A stretch of 64,000 bases of DNA from Candidatus Poribacteria bacterium (GCA_022825825.1 JAJDWA010000038.1:38684-102683), one strand, 5' to 3'; counted from the stretch's first letter, positions 1 to 8,139 are shown. Program-made: numbers and translations. Notes: a model not told the origin generated them from the letters alone.

Positions 1-1
1 C

Positions 2-634
2 TACATGTGAATAATCTTTTTTAATCCAATCCCCATAAGGCTCAAATTGAACGTTAAATTTGAATTTATCTGATTTTGTATATCGTAAAATAGTATCGTG
101 CATTCGCTGGAAATCCTTATTTCCAGCAGTCCAACGGCGATAGTGCCAGACTATCTCATTTCGAAAATTCGCGTTTTTCTTTCGGTTGGTCTGGTCCCAA
201 ATAGCATCCATCACACCTTTGAGATAGTGGCTTGCAGTCGGGTCGCAGTGCAGGTAGATGCTTCCTGTGTCTTTGAGGATTCGGTGCATCTCCGCAAGGC
301 GCGGTCCCATAAACGCGAGGTATGCACGCATGGATCCCTTGTTCCCAGATACAGCGTTTTGCAGCACAAGGTCATAACCTTTCAGGCAGGTATCCAGTGC
401 TTTGTAAGTGTCGCTGGTGCGGGCGCGTCTCTCTATGTCGGCGCGGGCATCTTGTGCGGGGTCATCCCATGTCCATGTGTCCGTAAACGCTTTGGATTGT
501 GCCAGCGAGTCGGTGAGGAATGCGTTGTAGTCGCGTCCGCTGTTGAAGGGCGGGTCGGTGCAGATTAGGTCAACGCGTTGGCCGTCCATTTCTCGCATGA
601 CTTCAAGGTTGTCGCCGAAGTATAGGGTGTTCAT
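2..634 (-). CDS. DNA methyltransferase (N4/N6, beta-class-like), 5' part only
   Basis: The first 211 codons of a gene that leaves the window at its left edge are open on the minus strand. The product starts MNTLYFGDNLEVM and has the catalytic motif IV as TDPPF near residue 26. It is followed by segments typical of the N6_N4_Mtase family (YLAFMGPRLAEMHRILK, then GSIYLHCDPTASHYLK around residues 95-115). The early DPPF suggests the beta-class order, with the SAM-binding motif in the missing C-terminal part. It transfers a methyl group to adenine or cytosine in DNA, either in a restriction-modification system or as an orphan. The ATG is the first codon of the open frame and is followed at once by the family's N-terminal motif. 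No partner nuclease is visible in the window. Confidence 0.88.
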   Translation of the reverse strand, partial: MNTLYFGDNLEVMREMDGQRVDLICTDPPFNSGRDYNAFLTDSLAQSKAFTDTWTWDDPAQDARADIERRARTSDTYKALDTCLKGYDLVLQNAVSGNKGSMRAYLAFMGPRLAEMHRILKDTGSIYLHCDPTASHYLKGVMDAIWDQTNRKKNANFRNEIVWHYRRWTAGNKDFQRMHDTILRYTKSDKFKFNVQFEPYGDWIKKDYSHV

Positions 635-641
635 AATAGTT

Positions 642-716
642 GTCTGAATCGCTGATTTTCGCGGATTACACCGATTACGCGGATTTTTAGTTTATAGTCG
701 CGCAATTTATTGCGCC
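642..716. repeat. Intergenic repeat fragment (half copy of a TIR element plus GCGCAAT palindrome)
   Basis: This stretch begins with GTCTGAATCGC and continues with two GCGGATT units, matching the terminal part of the repeats at 1800, 38527, 38948 and 45015. It ends in a small palindrome, GCGCAATTTATTGCGC. A near-identical palindrome in opposite orientation lies at about 1887-1905, so the gene at 988 is framed by inverted copies. The rest of the 635-987 gap holds only the promoter below. Confidence 0.6.
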
Positions 717-897
717 TCTAATATTTGTTGGATTTTACTATCATTTTAACCATGATGTAATTAAAAAAATACCATACAACTCCCAAAATGTCAATTCTTT
801 TTTCAAACATACTCTTATAAGAGGGTTTTGTGATCACGATTTTTTCTGTAGGATCAACCTCCCGGTTCGACACGTTCATTGCTTTTTTAACTTATAC

Positions 898-926
898 TTG
901 AAAATTGTATTTCACTATGCTATAAT
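898..926 (+). promoter_or_regulatory. sigma70-like promoter of the PIN-like gene
   Basis: TTGAAA and TATAAT are separated by exactly 17 bp. The -10 box ends about 60 nt before the ATG at 988. Confidence 0.7.
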
Positions 927-987
927 ATAGCAGTGTATATTACATGACAAAAGTTAACAAATAATTGTTAGAAGAAGGGAGTATATT

Positions 988-1740
988 ATGAAGATAACTT
1001 TTGATTCAAACACGTGGGAAAAGGTAATTACTGAAGATAATCAAGATTTTTTGACAATAAAAGACAAGATTCGCGCTGGCGAAATTCACGCATATATCTG
1101 TGAAATAGCTTTGACTTTAGAAGCGATTGGAAAGATACTGAGATCCGACCACTTTGAAGACTACCTTCCCTTATTTGAAGTTAATCACTTACCAGCTAAA
1201 AATGGGGAATTCAGTATGCAGATATGTATAGGACCAAACCCTGAACTTCACCCAGGAATCCATCCGAAGCAGTTGACTAAACTTTTGGAAGCGAGAGAAC
1301 TTGGATTTCGGGTACTCCGCATGACAAATATCGGAACAGTTCGCACGCAAGAAATTCCAGATGACATGTATGTGGAGTACGATGATCTTGATGAATTCTG
1401 GAATTACGCTGAACCACTGGAAAGTTGTAGTAATTACATAACAAGAATAGGTTGTGGACAAGCCGCACATAATTGGTTTAAAGAAGAATATAATTTATAC
1501 AGTCCGGGTGGTCCATCGATTCCAAGCGAACTTAGAAAAAAATTTGCCGAAGCCATTGCAGAATGGGCTGATGGCGATTCACTTTCTGCACACTATGCAG
1601 CAGGTAACGATTTCTTTTGTACGGATGACAACGCTCGAAATGCAGGCACAAAATCTATATTTCATAGCAACAATAGAAATCTGCTGGAAGCAAAGTTTAA
1701 TATTAAAATAATTTCAAGTTGCGAGGCTGCACAACTCTAA
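988..1740 (+). CDS. PIN-like domain protein
   Basis: This is a 250-aa protein with a strong ribosome binding site (GAAGGGAG, 7 nt before ATG). The N-terminus MKITFDSNTW resembles the first strand and acidic residue of PIN nucleases. The C-terminus has a FFCTDDNARNAG segment followed by FNIKIISSCEA, which matches the last acidic cluster and strand of that fold. The middle (residues 60-200) is longer than in small VapC-type toxins and is not recognised. If the assignment is right, it would be a metal-dependent RNA-cleaving enzyme. No small antitoxin-like gene lies next to it, so a stand-alone role is as likely as a toxin role. It sits between inverted intergenic repeats and has its own promoter, as an accessory gene would. 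Confidence 0.7.
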   Translation: MKITFDSNTWEKVITEDNQDFLTIKDKIRAGEIHAYICEIALTLEAIGKILRSDHFEDYLPLFEVNHLPAKNGEFSMQICIGPNPELHPGIHPKQLTKLLEARELGFRVLRMTNIGTVRTQEIPDDMYVEYDDLDEFWNYAEPLESCSNYITRIGCGQAAHNWFKEEYNLYSPGGPSIPSELRKKFAEAIAEWADGDSLSAHYAAGNDFFCTDDNARNAGTKSIFHSNNRNLLEAKFNIKIISSCEAAQL

Positions 1741-1799
1741 ATTTTAACGCACTAAAATGCAGGACGTAGGTTGGATAGAGTTTGCGAAACTCAACAAAA

Positions 1800-1905
1800 A
1801 TCCGCGTAATCCGGGGAATGCCAACAAGCATTCATACCGTTGATTTGGTGTAATCCGCGCAAATCCGTGATTCTGATAATGTAAGAGGCGCAATGAATTG
1901 CGCGA
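1800..1905. repeat. Short copy of the TIR repeat plus GCGCAAT palindrome
   Basis: It contains AATCCGCGTAATCCGGGGAATG, then the core CATTCATACCGTTGATTTGG found in the larger copies at 38.5-40.1 kb, and ends with CCGTGATTCTGA. A GCGCAATGAATTGCGC palindrome follows. The sequence before it (1766-1797) contains another small inverted repeat around GAGTTTGCGAAACTC. No gene is seen in 1741-2028. Confidence 0.6.
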
Positions 1906-2028
1906 CTACAAACGCCGACAACCTAAAAATCCTATTCAAACAAATCACACCGCTGGCAGAACATATCTTCTCCCGCCCGCGATGTGATTTAAAGTATATC
2001 ACAAATTTGGTAAAAGGTCGAATGTTTT

Positions 2029-2415
2029 CTAAAACGGGGATGTGTCGCTTTCAAGATCAAGACATTCACCAGGTATTGGGAGCATGTCCTCAGAAATTTG
2101 ATTTGATTGCGTCCAATCTATCTGGTGTGAAGCATGTTTGTCATAGGGCACCCGGACTTGAATTGCATAGCGATTTTCAGGGTGAGCGAATGCATCGTGG
2201 AGATCAATTTTGCCGGATCGGATAAGGTTAAGCCGTTCAGTAGAAACTGCAACACAGAGCCAAGTTAAAAACTGGGCATCTTCAGCCGCAGCCACAACGA
2301 GGTAATAATGGCCTGAAGCATTCTTGCAAGAGTATAATATAGGTTGATCGTAGTAGGCATAGATTTCTACAATCTCAAGTTTGCCTAACTCTGGAATATT
2401 GAGTACATCAAGCAT
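2029..2415 (-). CDS. Conserved hypothetical protein, 128 aa
   Basis: The product is a 128-aa soluble protein with a compact start (MLDVLNIPELGKLEIVEIY) and a central YDQPILYSCKNASGHYYLVV segment. It is reminiscent of small bacterial proteins of unknown function with the pattern 'IP.LG.L...E.Y.YYD.P.L' (possibly DUF6575), but this was not checked. There is no signal peptide, membrane segment or catalytic motif. Asp, Glu and aromatic residues are frequent. The upstream AAGG is a weak ribosome site. It is monocistronic and separated from the aldehyde dehydrogenase gene by about 120 bp with a GGTGCGGT/ACCGCACC inverted repeat. Confidence 0.6.
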   Translation of the reverse strand: MLDVLNIPELGKLEIVEIYAYYDQPILYSCKNASGHYYLVVAAAEDAQFLTWLCVAVSTERLNLIRSGKIDLHDAFAHPENRYAIQVRVPYDKHASHQIDWTQSNQISEDMLPIPGECLDLESDTSPF

Positions 2416-2463
2416 TATTTAGCCTTATGGATTTTCAATAAATAAAGATTTGACATAAAAAAA

Positions 2464-2517
2464 GGTGCGGTGAATCAACGCCAAGGACACTTTTGGTATT
2501 TGACGGGAAACCGCACC
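2464..2517. repeat. Intergenic inverted repeat GGTGCGGT ... ACCGCACC
   Basis: Two 8-bp arms enclose 38 bp between the aldehyde dehydrogenase stop and the next gene. The outer 'ACCGCACCTACCA' belongs to the same style of palindrome seen at 6498, 37090 and 46867. It is not followed by a T-run, so a terminator role is doubtful. Confidence 0.45.
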
Positions 2518-2536
2518 TACCAGGGAATGATCACAC

Positions 2537-3955
2537 TTAACCATCCAAATGGAAGATAGCCATTTTCAACTCGGTCATCTCTTCAATAGCGTATTTTGGA
2601 CCCTCTTTGCCCATACCGCTCTCTTTAACACCGCCGTACGGCATCAAATCCGCACGCCACTGCGTACCCCAGTTCACCATTAGGTTACCAGATTCAACCT
2701 CACGGACAAACCGCATTGCCCAATCAACGTTCTGTGTGAAAATCGCGGCACTCAATCCGTAGTTCGTATCGTTCGCGAGGGTGATTGCTTCGTCAATATC
2801 GTTGACACGCGTCACACCGACAGCTGGTCCGAACACCTCATCACAAGATATTTTCATCTCAGGTTTCACGTTAGCAAGGATAGCGGGCGTAACAAACTGA
2901 TCCTGCTTTTCGCCACCTGTGAGAAGTTCAGCACCATCTGACACAGCCTCCTTAATCCATTCGGTAACACGGGTAGCATCCCCTTCTCTAATCATCGGTC
3001 CCATCCGCACCCCAGATTCCAGCGGATTGCCGATACCGATTTGAGAGACTTCGGCTTGAAACGCATCTAAAAAATCACCGTAGATTTTCTCATGCGCGAT
3101 GACGCGCTGCGTTGAGATACACACCTGTCCCGCATTAGAATAACCAGATGCAGCTGCCGCACGTGCCACCTTTTCTGGATCCGCGTCAGGCATAACGATG
3201 AGTGGTGAATTTGAGCCGAGTTCCATCGTAACACGTTTCAATCCTGCGACTTTACAGATATGTTCACCGACATCACGGCTACCAGTAAAGGTAATCTTGC
3301 GGACACGCCGATCCGCGCAAAGGGTATCCCCGATTTCACCACCGGGACCTGTAACGCATTGAATCGCTTCAGGTGGCGTGCCTGCTTCCAGAAAGAGTTC
3401 TACCAATTTCAAAGCAGAGAGCGGTGTATCTGTTGCGGGTTTGATGATAATTGCGTTTCCGCCAGCAATGGCAGGACCTGCTTTATGGCAAACAAGGTGT
3501 AATGGAAAGTTGAAAGGACTAATACCAACAACAATACCACACGGCACACGCACCGTAAAACCGAGTCTGTTTTTTACTCCGGGCGCGCCTTCGAGTGGGA
3601 TTGTCTCACCTGTTAATCGTTTCGCTTCCTCCGCAGAGAGTGCAATAATTTCGGAAGCGCGGGTTGCTTCAACGGTTGCTTCAGCTAATATCTTTCCCTC
3701 TTCACGGGTGATAACCTCGGCAAGTTCTTCTGCTTTTTCGACCATCAAATCCGCAACTTTCCGCAGGATTTCATAACGTTCATAACCTGTCAACCCCGCC
3801 ATGATTTTTGCACCGCGTTCTGCAGTTTGGATAGCGGTTTCAACGTCGTTTGCGTCCCCTTTCGGCACGGTGTCAACAACCGAACCGTCAAAGGGACTAA
3901 GGACATCAATTTTGTTAGATTTGTCAACCCATTCTCCACCAACATGCATTTGCAT
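2537..3955 (-). CDS. NAD(P)-dependent aldehyde dehydrogenase
   Basis: A 472-aa ALDH-superfamily enzyme that oxidises an aldehyde to its carboxylate (or acyl-CoA) in the cytosol. Visible motifs are the cofactor-binding segment GISPFNFPLHLV with the Lys of IIIKPATDTP, the ITFTGSRDVG loop, the general-base Glu in TMELGSNSP, and the catalytic Cys in NAGQVCISTQR. A C-terminal FGPAVGVTRV and a YGLSAAIFT segment complete the fold. The substrate cannot be read from the sequence; the subfamily resembles lactaldehyde, phosphonoacetaldehyde or semialdehyde dehydrogenases. The open frame extends 10 codons further, but the ATG at 3955 has GGAG 10 nt upstream and begins right at the conserved MHVGGEWVD start. 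It lies near the LamG and enolase-family genes, suggesting sugar-acid catabolism. Confidence 0.95.
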   Translation of the reverse strand: MQMHVGGEWVDKSNKIDVLSPFDGSVVDTVPKGDANDVETAIQTAERGAKIMAGLTGYERYEILRKVADLMVEKAEELAEVITREEGKILAEATVEATRASEIIALSAEEAKRLTGETIPLEGAPGVKNRLGFTVRVPCGIVVGISPFNFPLHLVCHKAGPAIAGGNAIIIKPATDTPLSALKLVELFLEAGTPPEAIQCVTGPGGEIGDTLCADRRVRKITFTGSRDVGEHICKVAGLKRVTMELGSNSPLIVMPDADPEKVARAAAASGYSNAGQVCISTQRVIAHEKIYGDFLDAFQAEVSQIGIGNPLESGVRMGPMIREGDATRVTEWIKEAVSDGAELLTGGEKQDQFVTPAILANVKPEMKISCDEVFGPAVGVTRVNDIDEAITLANDTNYGLSAAIFTQNVDWAMRFVREVESGNLMVNWGTQWRADLMPYGGVKESGMGKEGPKYAIEEMTELKMAIFHLDG

Positions 3956-4006
3956 AGTGTGTATTCTCCATTTCTGTTTTGGCACGTAATGTGCCTGCTA
4001 ATAATT

Positions 4007-4777
4007 TTACTTTGTGGATTTCAGTAAACCCCAAGTAGTCGTTGCTTTTCCAGCTGCCTCAACAGGGGCAAAATCCGTTAACCCGTTATCCATGACATCG
4101 TTAACTTGTGCTTCAGTAAGTGCTTTGGTGAAAAAACCGACTTCATCAAAGAGCCCTGTTGCAGCAACGTTGCCAGGGCGCGCACCTATCCAAATAGGGG
4201 ATTTACTGGTGTCAAGTGTTCCACCACTCGCCTTTTCACCTTCCAGTTTGCCATCAATGAACATCTGAACCTTGCTACCATCATAAACTTTTGCGATATG
4301 ATGCCACTCGCCATCCGCAACGATAGTTTTACCATCAATACGTCCGACTTGCCCCTTGACGTGCCACATAAATACCGGGAAGTCATCTTGGTGAATCCAT
4401 ATATCAAGATGCCGGACAAGATTTTGTTCTGGCCAGGCTTCTCCATTCCGCCAGACAACGTACTGCCATGAGGCAGCATTCAACTTAACCCAAGCAACAA
4501 AAGTATAGGGGTCAGAGTTGAAAACGTCATCATGGGCAACACGGACGTAGCTATCGCCTTTGCCAGGGAATTCCAATGCGCCGCCGAATTTGCCGTTGTC
4601 CACCCATTTCAAGGAACCTTTGATGTCGCCATCATGTCCGCCAACGACATCCTTAACTACTTTTCCACCGTTTTCATTGAATAACCATGCACTTGCTAAG
4701 CCGAGTTTCGCTGCATGCGCAGCAAACACTGTTCCGATAATAAATAGTGTCAAACACAAAATAGCCGTTTTCATCAT
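4007..4777 (-). CDS. Secreted LamG/concanavalin-A-like protein with K-x-TTTW tail
   Basis: The 256-aa product has a signal peptide (MMKTAILCLTLFIIGTVFAA, cleavage near AHA) followed by one LamG/concanavalin-like jelly roll (residues about 25-235). Typical marks are SDPYTFVAWVKL, GEWHHIAKVYDG, VQMFIDGKLEG and GLFDEVGFFTKALTEAQV. Such domains bind glycans or mediate adhesion; no catalytic residues are evident. The last 18 residues, after a linker, read VEAAGKATTTWGLLKSTK, a tail shared with other secreted proteins here. The longer frame would start at 4840 inside the upstream gene. The ATG at 4777 has AAAGGAG 5 nt upstream and directly opens the signal peptide, so it is preferred. It follows the enolase-family gene by 31 bp and is probably cotranscribed. 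Confidence 0.9.
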   Translation of the reverse strand: MMKTAILCLTLFIIGTVFAAHAAKLGLASAWLFNENGGKVVKDVVGGHDGDIKGSLKWVDNGKFGGALEFPGKGDSYVRVAHDDVFNSDPYTFVAWVKLNAASWQYVVWRNGEAWPEQNLVRHLDIWIHQDDFPVFMWHVKGQVGRIDGKTIVADGEWHHIAKVYDGSKVQMFIDGKLEGEKASGGTLDTSKSPIWIGARPGNVAATGLFDEVGFFTKALTEAQVNDVMDNGLTDFAPVEAAGKATTTWGLLKSTK

Positions 4778-4808
4778 GTTTTCTCCTTTGAGGGTTGCTA
4801 AAACGGTT

Positions 4809-5813
4809 TTAGACGCGGCAATTGTCAAGCGCGTCTTCATCTAATTCAACACCTAATCCAGGTTTGTCCGGTATAGTTACATATCCATCAACAAGTGGAA
4901 TAGTTGAAGGTGTAACAATGTCAAAGGCACGCAGCGCATTTAACGTAATCGATGGCATAGTTGCATTCCGCATCACTGCAGCAAGGTGCATAACGTAAGT
5001 TGTTGTGATGCCGAGACCAACAATCTGTATCCACACAGGGAGATGCGCCGAGTCTGAGATAATTGCCTCACGTTTCGCGTTAGCAGCACGCGAGTCCGGG
5101 TAAGCAATAATAAATGAATCGTTCATTTTTGCTCGAATTGCTTCAACGGGATCAGGATTTCCGAAGTGAATCGTTATCGGCATATCTGTGTGCCGTTTGA
5201 TTTCTTGGTATCCTGCGATATCCGACTGTGGAATAGGTGTTTCAAACGATTCTATATTATAATCTTTGAGGTGCCGGACGACTTCAAGCGTGTGTTCTGG
5301 CGTTTCAAAAGAATCGTTGGCATCTACGCGGAGTTGAAAATCATCTGGTACTACCTCTGTGATTGCCTCTACCTGTTCACGTACTTCAAACCACGGACGC
5401 GCCTTGATTTTATGAAGCCGATAACCGAGCGAGTACGCATGTTTTGCCTCCGCAGCCCATTCCTCCGGCGTCATATCAATAGACCAATATCCGAACGATG
5501 TTTTATCGTTAACCTTTTCACCTAAAAGTTGATGCACTGGTACACCGAGCGACTTGCCTATAATATCGTAAAAGGCCTGCTGTAGCGGTGTCGGTGCCCA
5601 ACCACTCATAAATTCAAACGGATTCCTACCGATATATCGCTGAATTGCTTCCTCTGATTGAAACGATCCATCGCCGATACCTATAATTCCAGCATCCGTA
5701 TGCACCTTGTAAACATGGTCAATCTGGTAAAGATTACGGCGCGTCATCAGTTCATAAATACCATCATGATAAGGCACTCTAACCTTGATGACCTCAATTT
5801 GGGTAATTTTCAT
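4809..5813 (-). CDS. Mandelate racemase / muconate lactonizing enzyme family protein
   Basis: A 334-aa member of the enolase superfamily, which abstracts an alpha-proton from a carboxylate, usually for dehydration of a sugar acid or for racemisation. The N-terminal capping domain begins MKITQIEVIKVRVPYHDGIY. The barrel shows the K-x-K pair (HKIKAR), the first metal ligand Asp (RVDAND) and the second, Glu (ESFETP). At the place of the third acidic ligand the sequence reads PITIHFGNPDP, with His where most members have Glu or Asp. The ribosome site AGGGAGGCGG is strong. Substrate is unknown; neighbours (aldehyde dehydrogenase, LamG protein, Gfo/Idh/MocA enzyme) suggest sugar-acid catabolism. 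Confidence 0.92.
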   Translation of the reverse strand: MKITQIEVIKVRVPYHDGIYELMTRRNLYQIDHVYKVHTDAGIIGIGDGSFQSEEAIQRYIGRNPFEFMSGWAPTPLQQAFYDIIGKSLGVPVHQLLGEKVNDKTSFGYWSIDMTPEEWAAEAKHAYSLGYRLHKIKARPWFEVREQVEAITEVVPDDFQLRVDANDSFETPEHTLEVVRHLKDYNIESFETPIPQSDIAGYQEIKRHTDMPITIHFGNPDPVEAIRAKMNDSFIIAYPDSRAANAKREAIISDSAHLPVWIQIVGLGITTTYVMHLAAVMRNATMPSITLNALRAFDIVTPSTIPLVDGYVTIPDKPGLGVELDEDALDNCRV

Positions 5814-5893
5814 GATTCCGCCTCCCTTAACTGAATAACAGTTTTCTGTCTACTGCTTTTGGATATAGAACGTTGTTTAACATTTTCAGATTG

Positions 5894-6346
5894 CTATTCA
5901 TCACGCCGAATCCAACTGATGACATCTTCCGCTTCACCTGTTCCACCTTCTACACCATCGCTCCCAAAGGAGATTAAGTCGTACCCGTATCGGTCATGCA
6001 CACCGGGACGAATGTAAATGTATGGGTTGCCCCACGGGTCCTCCGTAATTGGGATTTGAATGTATGGGCCGAGCCAATTTATTGGAAGCGGCGGTTCTTC
6101 AGGTTGTTCCCAAAGTGCTTTCAAGCCCTGTTCAGTTGAAGGATAATCTCCACTATCCTTGGCATATCTATCAAGAGCAATACCGAGCGTTTCAATGTCT
6201 TCAGCAGCACGCGTTTGTAAAGCACGCCCTGCTTGTCCGAGCAACCGTGGTGCCAAAATCACAGCAGCAATAACACCAAGAACAATAACGACAACTAATA
6301 TCTGGATCAGTGTTAACCCAGATTGTTTAGAATCAATTTGTTTCAC
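5894..6346 (-). CDS. Type II secretion major pseudopilin-like protein (GspG family)
   Basis: A 150-aa type IV pilin-like protein. A short basic leader (KQIDSKQSG) precedes the hydrophobic helix LTLIQILVVVIVLGVIAAV. The C-terminal part carries GspG marks: DRYAKDSGDYPSTEQGLKAL, LGPYIQIPITEDPWGNPYIYI and SFGSDGVEGGTGEAEDV, the calcium-binding pseudopilin C-terminus. In the mature N-terminus the usual F1 is Leu and the nearly invariant E5 is Gln (GLTLIQ rather than GFTLIE). The start is GTG with GGAGG 7 nt upstream. No other gsp genes are nearby, so it is an orphan that must rely on a prepilin peptidase and secretion machinery elsewhere. It might be a PulG-like pilin subunit rather than a true T2SS part. 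Confidence 0.9.
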   Translation of the reverse strand: MKQIDSKQSGLTLIQILVVVIVLGVIAAVILAPRLLGQAGRALQTRAAEDIETLGIALDRYAKDSGDYPSTEQGLKALWEQPEEPPLPINWLGPYIQIPITEDPWGNPYIYIRPGVHDRYGYDLISFGSDGVEGGTGEAEDVISWIRRDE

Positions 6347-6497
6347 GTATGCGCCTCCGCGCTTCTAATATTGAGATACCTTCTGAATATTTGCAAAGTT
6401 TAGCACATGCTGCTGATTGTGTCAACAATAACTATTTCAGTCTCATGGTTATTTATAGTAAAACTTAGAAATAAATACACACTTTCGCCCTCCCGCG

Positions 6498-6581
6498 GTA
6501 GGCACGGTTTCCTAACCGCTCCACAACACCTCGGCTGACAAAGACTTGCGTAATACCGATGCGGTTAGGAAACCGCATCTA
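6498..6581. repeat. Intergenic palindromic repeat (CGGTTTCCTAACCGC type)
   Basis: Two inverted arms, 6498-6519 and 6560-6581, are each themselves partly palindromic (CGGTTTCCTAACCG). The outer ends read GTAG...CTAC. The same layout recurs at 37090-37157 and 46867-46930, with single-arm versions at 29665 and 48225. Confidence 0.75.
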
Positions 6582-6594
6582 CCACGAATGAAAC

Positions 6595-6849
6595 CTAAGA
6601 ATTCTCTCTTTGGGAATAGGTTTCCCATAACCCTTTCGGATTTTCAACAGAAAGACCGACGTTGCCACATTCACCACAAACAGTTGCCCTCAACGTTTCT
6701 CTATGAGCACCCTTGAAAATTAAGGCACCAGGATTTCCCTGTACTTCAACTTCTAAGTCTTGTCCTAATCCCCGTTCGTAGCGATCTCGAATTCTCAAGT
6801 TCGGCATGATATTTTCAGAACCGCACCGTGGACATTTCATTGTAGCCAT
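6595..6849 (-). CDS. Small zinc-ribbon protein
   Basis: An 84-aa protein with two CxxC knuckles (C6/C9 in CPRCGSEN and C58/C61 in CGECGNVG), the pattern of a zinc ribbon. Between them is a 48-residue insert with charged and strand-like segments (LEVEVQGNPGALIFKGAHRE). This architecture is common in small bacterial proteins of unknown role that may bind nucleic acid or other proteins. AAGGAG lies 8 nt before the ATG. It follows the Gfo/Idh/MocA gene by 31 bp on the same strand and may be cotranscribed with it. Confidence 0.82.
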   Translation of the reverse strand: MATMKCPRCGSENIMPNLRIRDRYERGLGQDLEVEVQGNPGALIFKGAHRETLRATVCGECGNVGLSVENPKGLWETYSQRENS

Positions 6850-6880
6850 TTGAATTTCTCCTTATCCCAATATTAAATGT

Positions 6881-8008
6881 TCAACTGCTTACATCCTTCT
6901 GCCATCTTTCCAGCGGATGCTCGCGTAGCGTTAACGGCATGGACACGCGCCCTTTCTGCCGATGCGATTCCCACGTTGCATGAATCATCTCAAGGCAATC
7001 CCTTCCATCTTTACCACTCGCGAACGGTTCCCGGTCTTCTTCAATCGCCTCAATAAGATCACGTAGCATAAGACGCTGCAACAACAGTCGTATGGAACCT
7101 TTATCACGCTGATTCCCTTTTTCATCAATATCTTCATCAGGTAGATGCACAGGTTCCCACGCTTGTGCAGGTGTTTGATGTTGTCCTCTATGGATAAACA
7201 TTGTTGTGCCAACGCTCTCTCGGATAGCGATTCGTCCTTCAGTGCCGATAATATCAATGCCGTAGGCGTTATCATCGGTTTGCGGTTGCGCAAGGAATTG
7301 CACATCTGCATGGATGCCGTTCTTAAACCGAAAGGAGACGTGTCCACGTTCACCAAGCACGAGTCCAGAATCTCGGTCGTGAGGGTGTACCTCTTGCGTA
7401 TGTTTGATGTCATCAAAGGTAGATTCACGTCCATCCATTTGCACAAGGTGTGCCTGTGTCCACTCAACATCGCCCCCGAATAGTCGCACCCAATCATAGA
7501 GATGCGTTCCCATTTCCATGAGCGAATTGCCAGCTTTGCGTCCACCTTTGTCAGTTGCCTTCATCAAGACAACATCGCCAATTTCACCTTTTTCAATCAG
7601 TGAAAGAACATAACGATTGTAAAGACTGGCTCGCTTGATGTGGTTAATGGCAAATTTGACGTTATGTTTATCGCAAGTTTCAACCATCTCATCGGCTTGA
7701 ATAAGGTTGAGCGCGATCGGTTTTTCACAGAAGACGTGGATGCCGCGTTTTGCAGCTGCAATCGTTGGTGGGTGATGCATCGGTGCTTGCGTTGGTACAA
7801 TAACAATGTCCGGTTTTTGTTCATCAAGCATTTTTTCATAATCGTCATAGATGGCATTGACACCGAATCGCTCACGCCACGCTTTTGCGCGTTCTGGGTT
7901 AATTTCTGCGCCTGCAACGAGTTCACAGTTCGTCTCTAACTTTACCGCTTGGGCATGGTGACCACCCATACCGCCCAAGCCAATAACCGCAATGCGGTAT
8001 TTCTTCAT
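6881..8008 (-). CDS. Gfo/Idh/MocA family NAD(P)-dependent oxidoreductase
   Basis: A 375-aa enzyme that probably oxidises or reduces a sugar, inositol or amino-sugar derivative. The Rossmann fold begins MKKYRIAVIGLGGMGGHH, and the diagnostic EKPIALN loop carries the catalytic Lys. The C-terminal alpha/beta substrate domain includes MGTHLYDWVRLFGGDVEW, with the His used in the active site. The open frame extends 32 codons upstream, but those have no family similarity. The ATG at 8008 has CGGAG 7 nt upstream and starts exactly at the Rossmann strand. Downstream lies the zinc-ribbon gene; upstream is a terminator of the YWTD gene, so this gene likely has its own promoter. Confidence 0.95.
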   Translation of the reverse strand: MKKYRIAVIGLGGMGGHHAQAVKLETNCELVAGAEINPERAKAWRERFGVNAIYDDYEKMLDEQKPDIVIVPTQAPMHHPPTIAAAKRGIHVFCEKPIALNLIQADEMVETCDKHNVKFAINHIKRASLYNRYVLSLIEKGEIGDVVLMKATDKGGRKAGNSLMEMGTHLYDWVRLFGGDVEWTQAHLVQMDGRESTFDDIKHTQEVHPHDRDSGLVLGERGHVSFRFKNGIHADVQFLAQPQTDDNAYGIDIIGTEGRIAIRESVGTTMFIHRGQHQTPAQAWEPVHLPDEDIDEKGNQRDKGSIRLLLQRLMLRDLIEAIEEDREPFASGKDGRDCLEMIHATWESHRQKGRVSMPLTLREHPLERWQKDVSS

Positions 8009-8081
8009 GTATGTCTCCGTACTTAATAAAAAAGAATCCTCATTTGCGACTATCATAGCAACTTCAAGATGAAAGTGCAAT

Positions 8082-8111
8082 AAAAAACGGTACGGTGCTA
8101 TCACCGTACCG
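8082..8111 (-). terminator. Intrinsic terminator after the YWTD propeller gene
   Basis: On the minus strand a perfect 10-bp stem (CGGTACGGTG / CACCGTACCG) with a 4-nt loop is followed directly by TTTTTT. It lies 29 bp past the stop of the 8140 gene and separates it from the oxidoreductase gene. Confidence 0.88.
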
Positions 8112-8139
8112 GATTAATGTCGTAGCATGGATTTGTAAA

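Noticed and set aside
98..568. 156-codon open frame on the plus strand
   Set aside because: It is the antisense of the DNA methyltransferase gene that runs off the left edge; the minus frame has DPPF and other family motifs.
1893..2225. 110-codon plus-strand frame with an ATG in the GCGCAAT palindrome
   Set aside because: It starts inside an intergenic repeat, has no ribosome site and mostly overlaps the 128-aa gene on the other strand.
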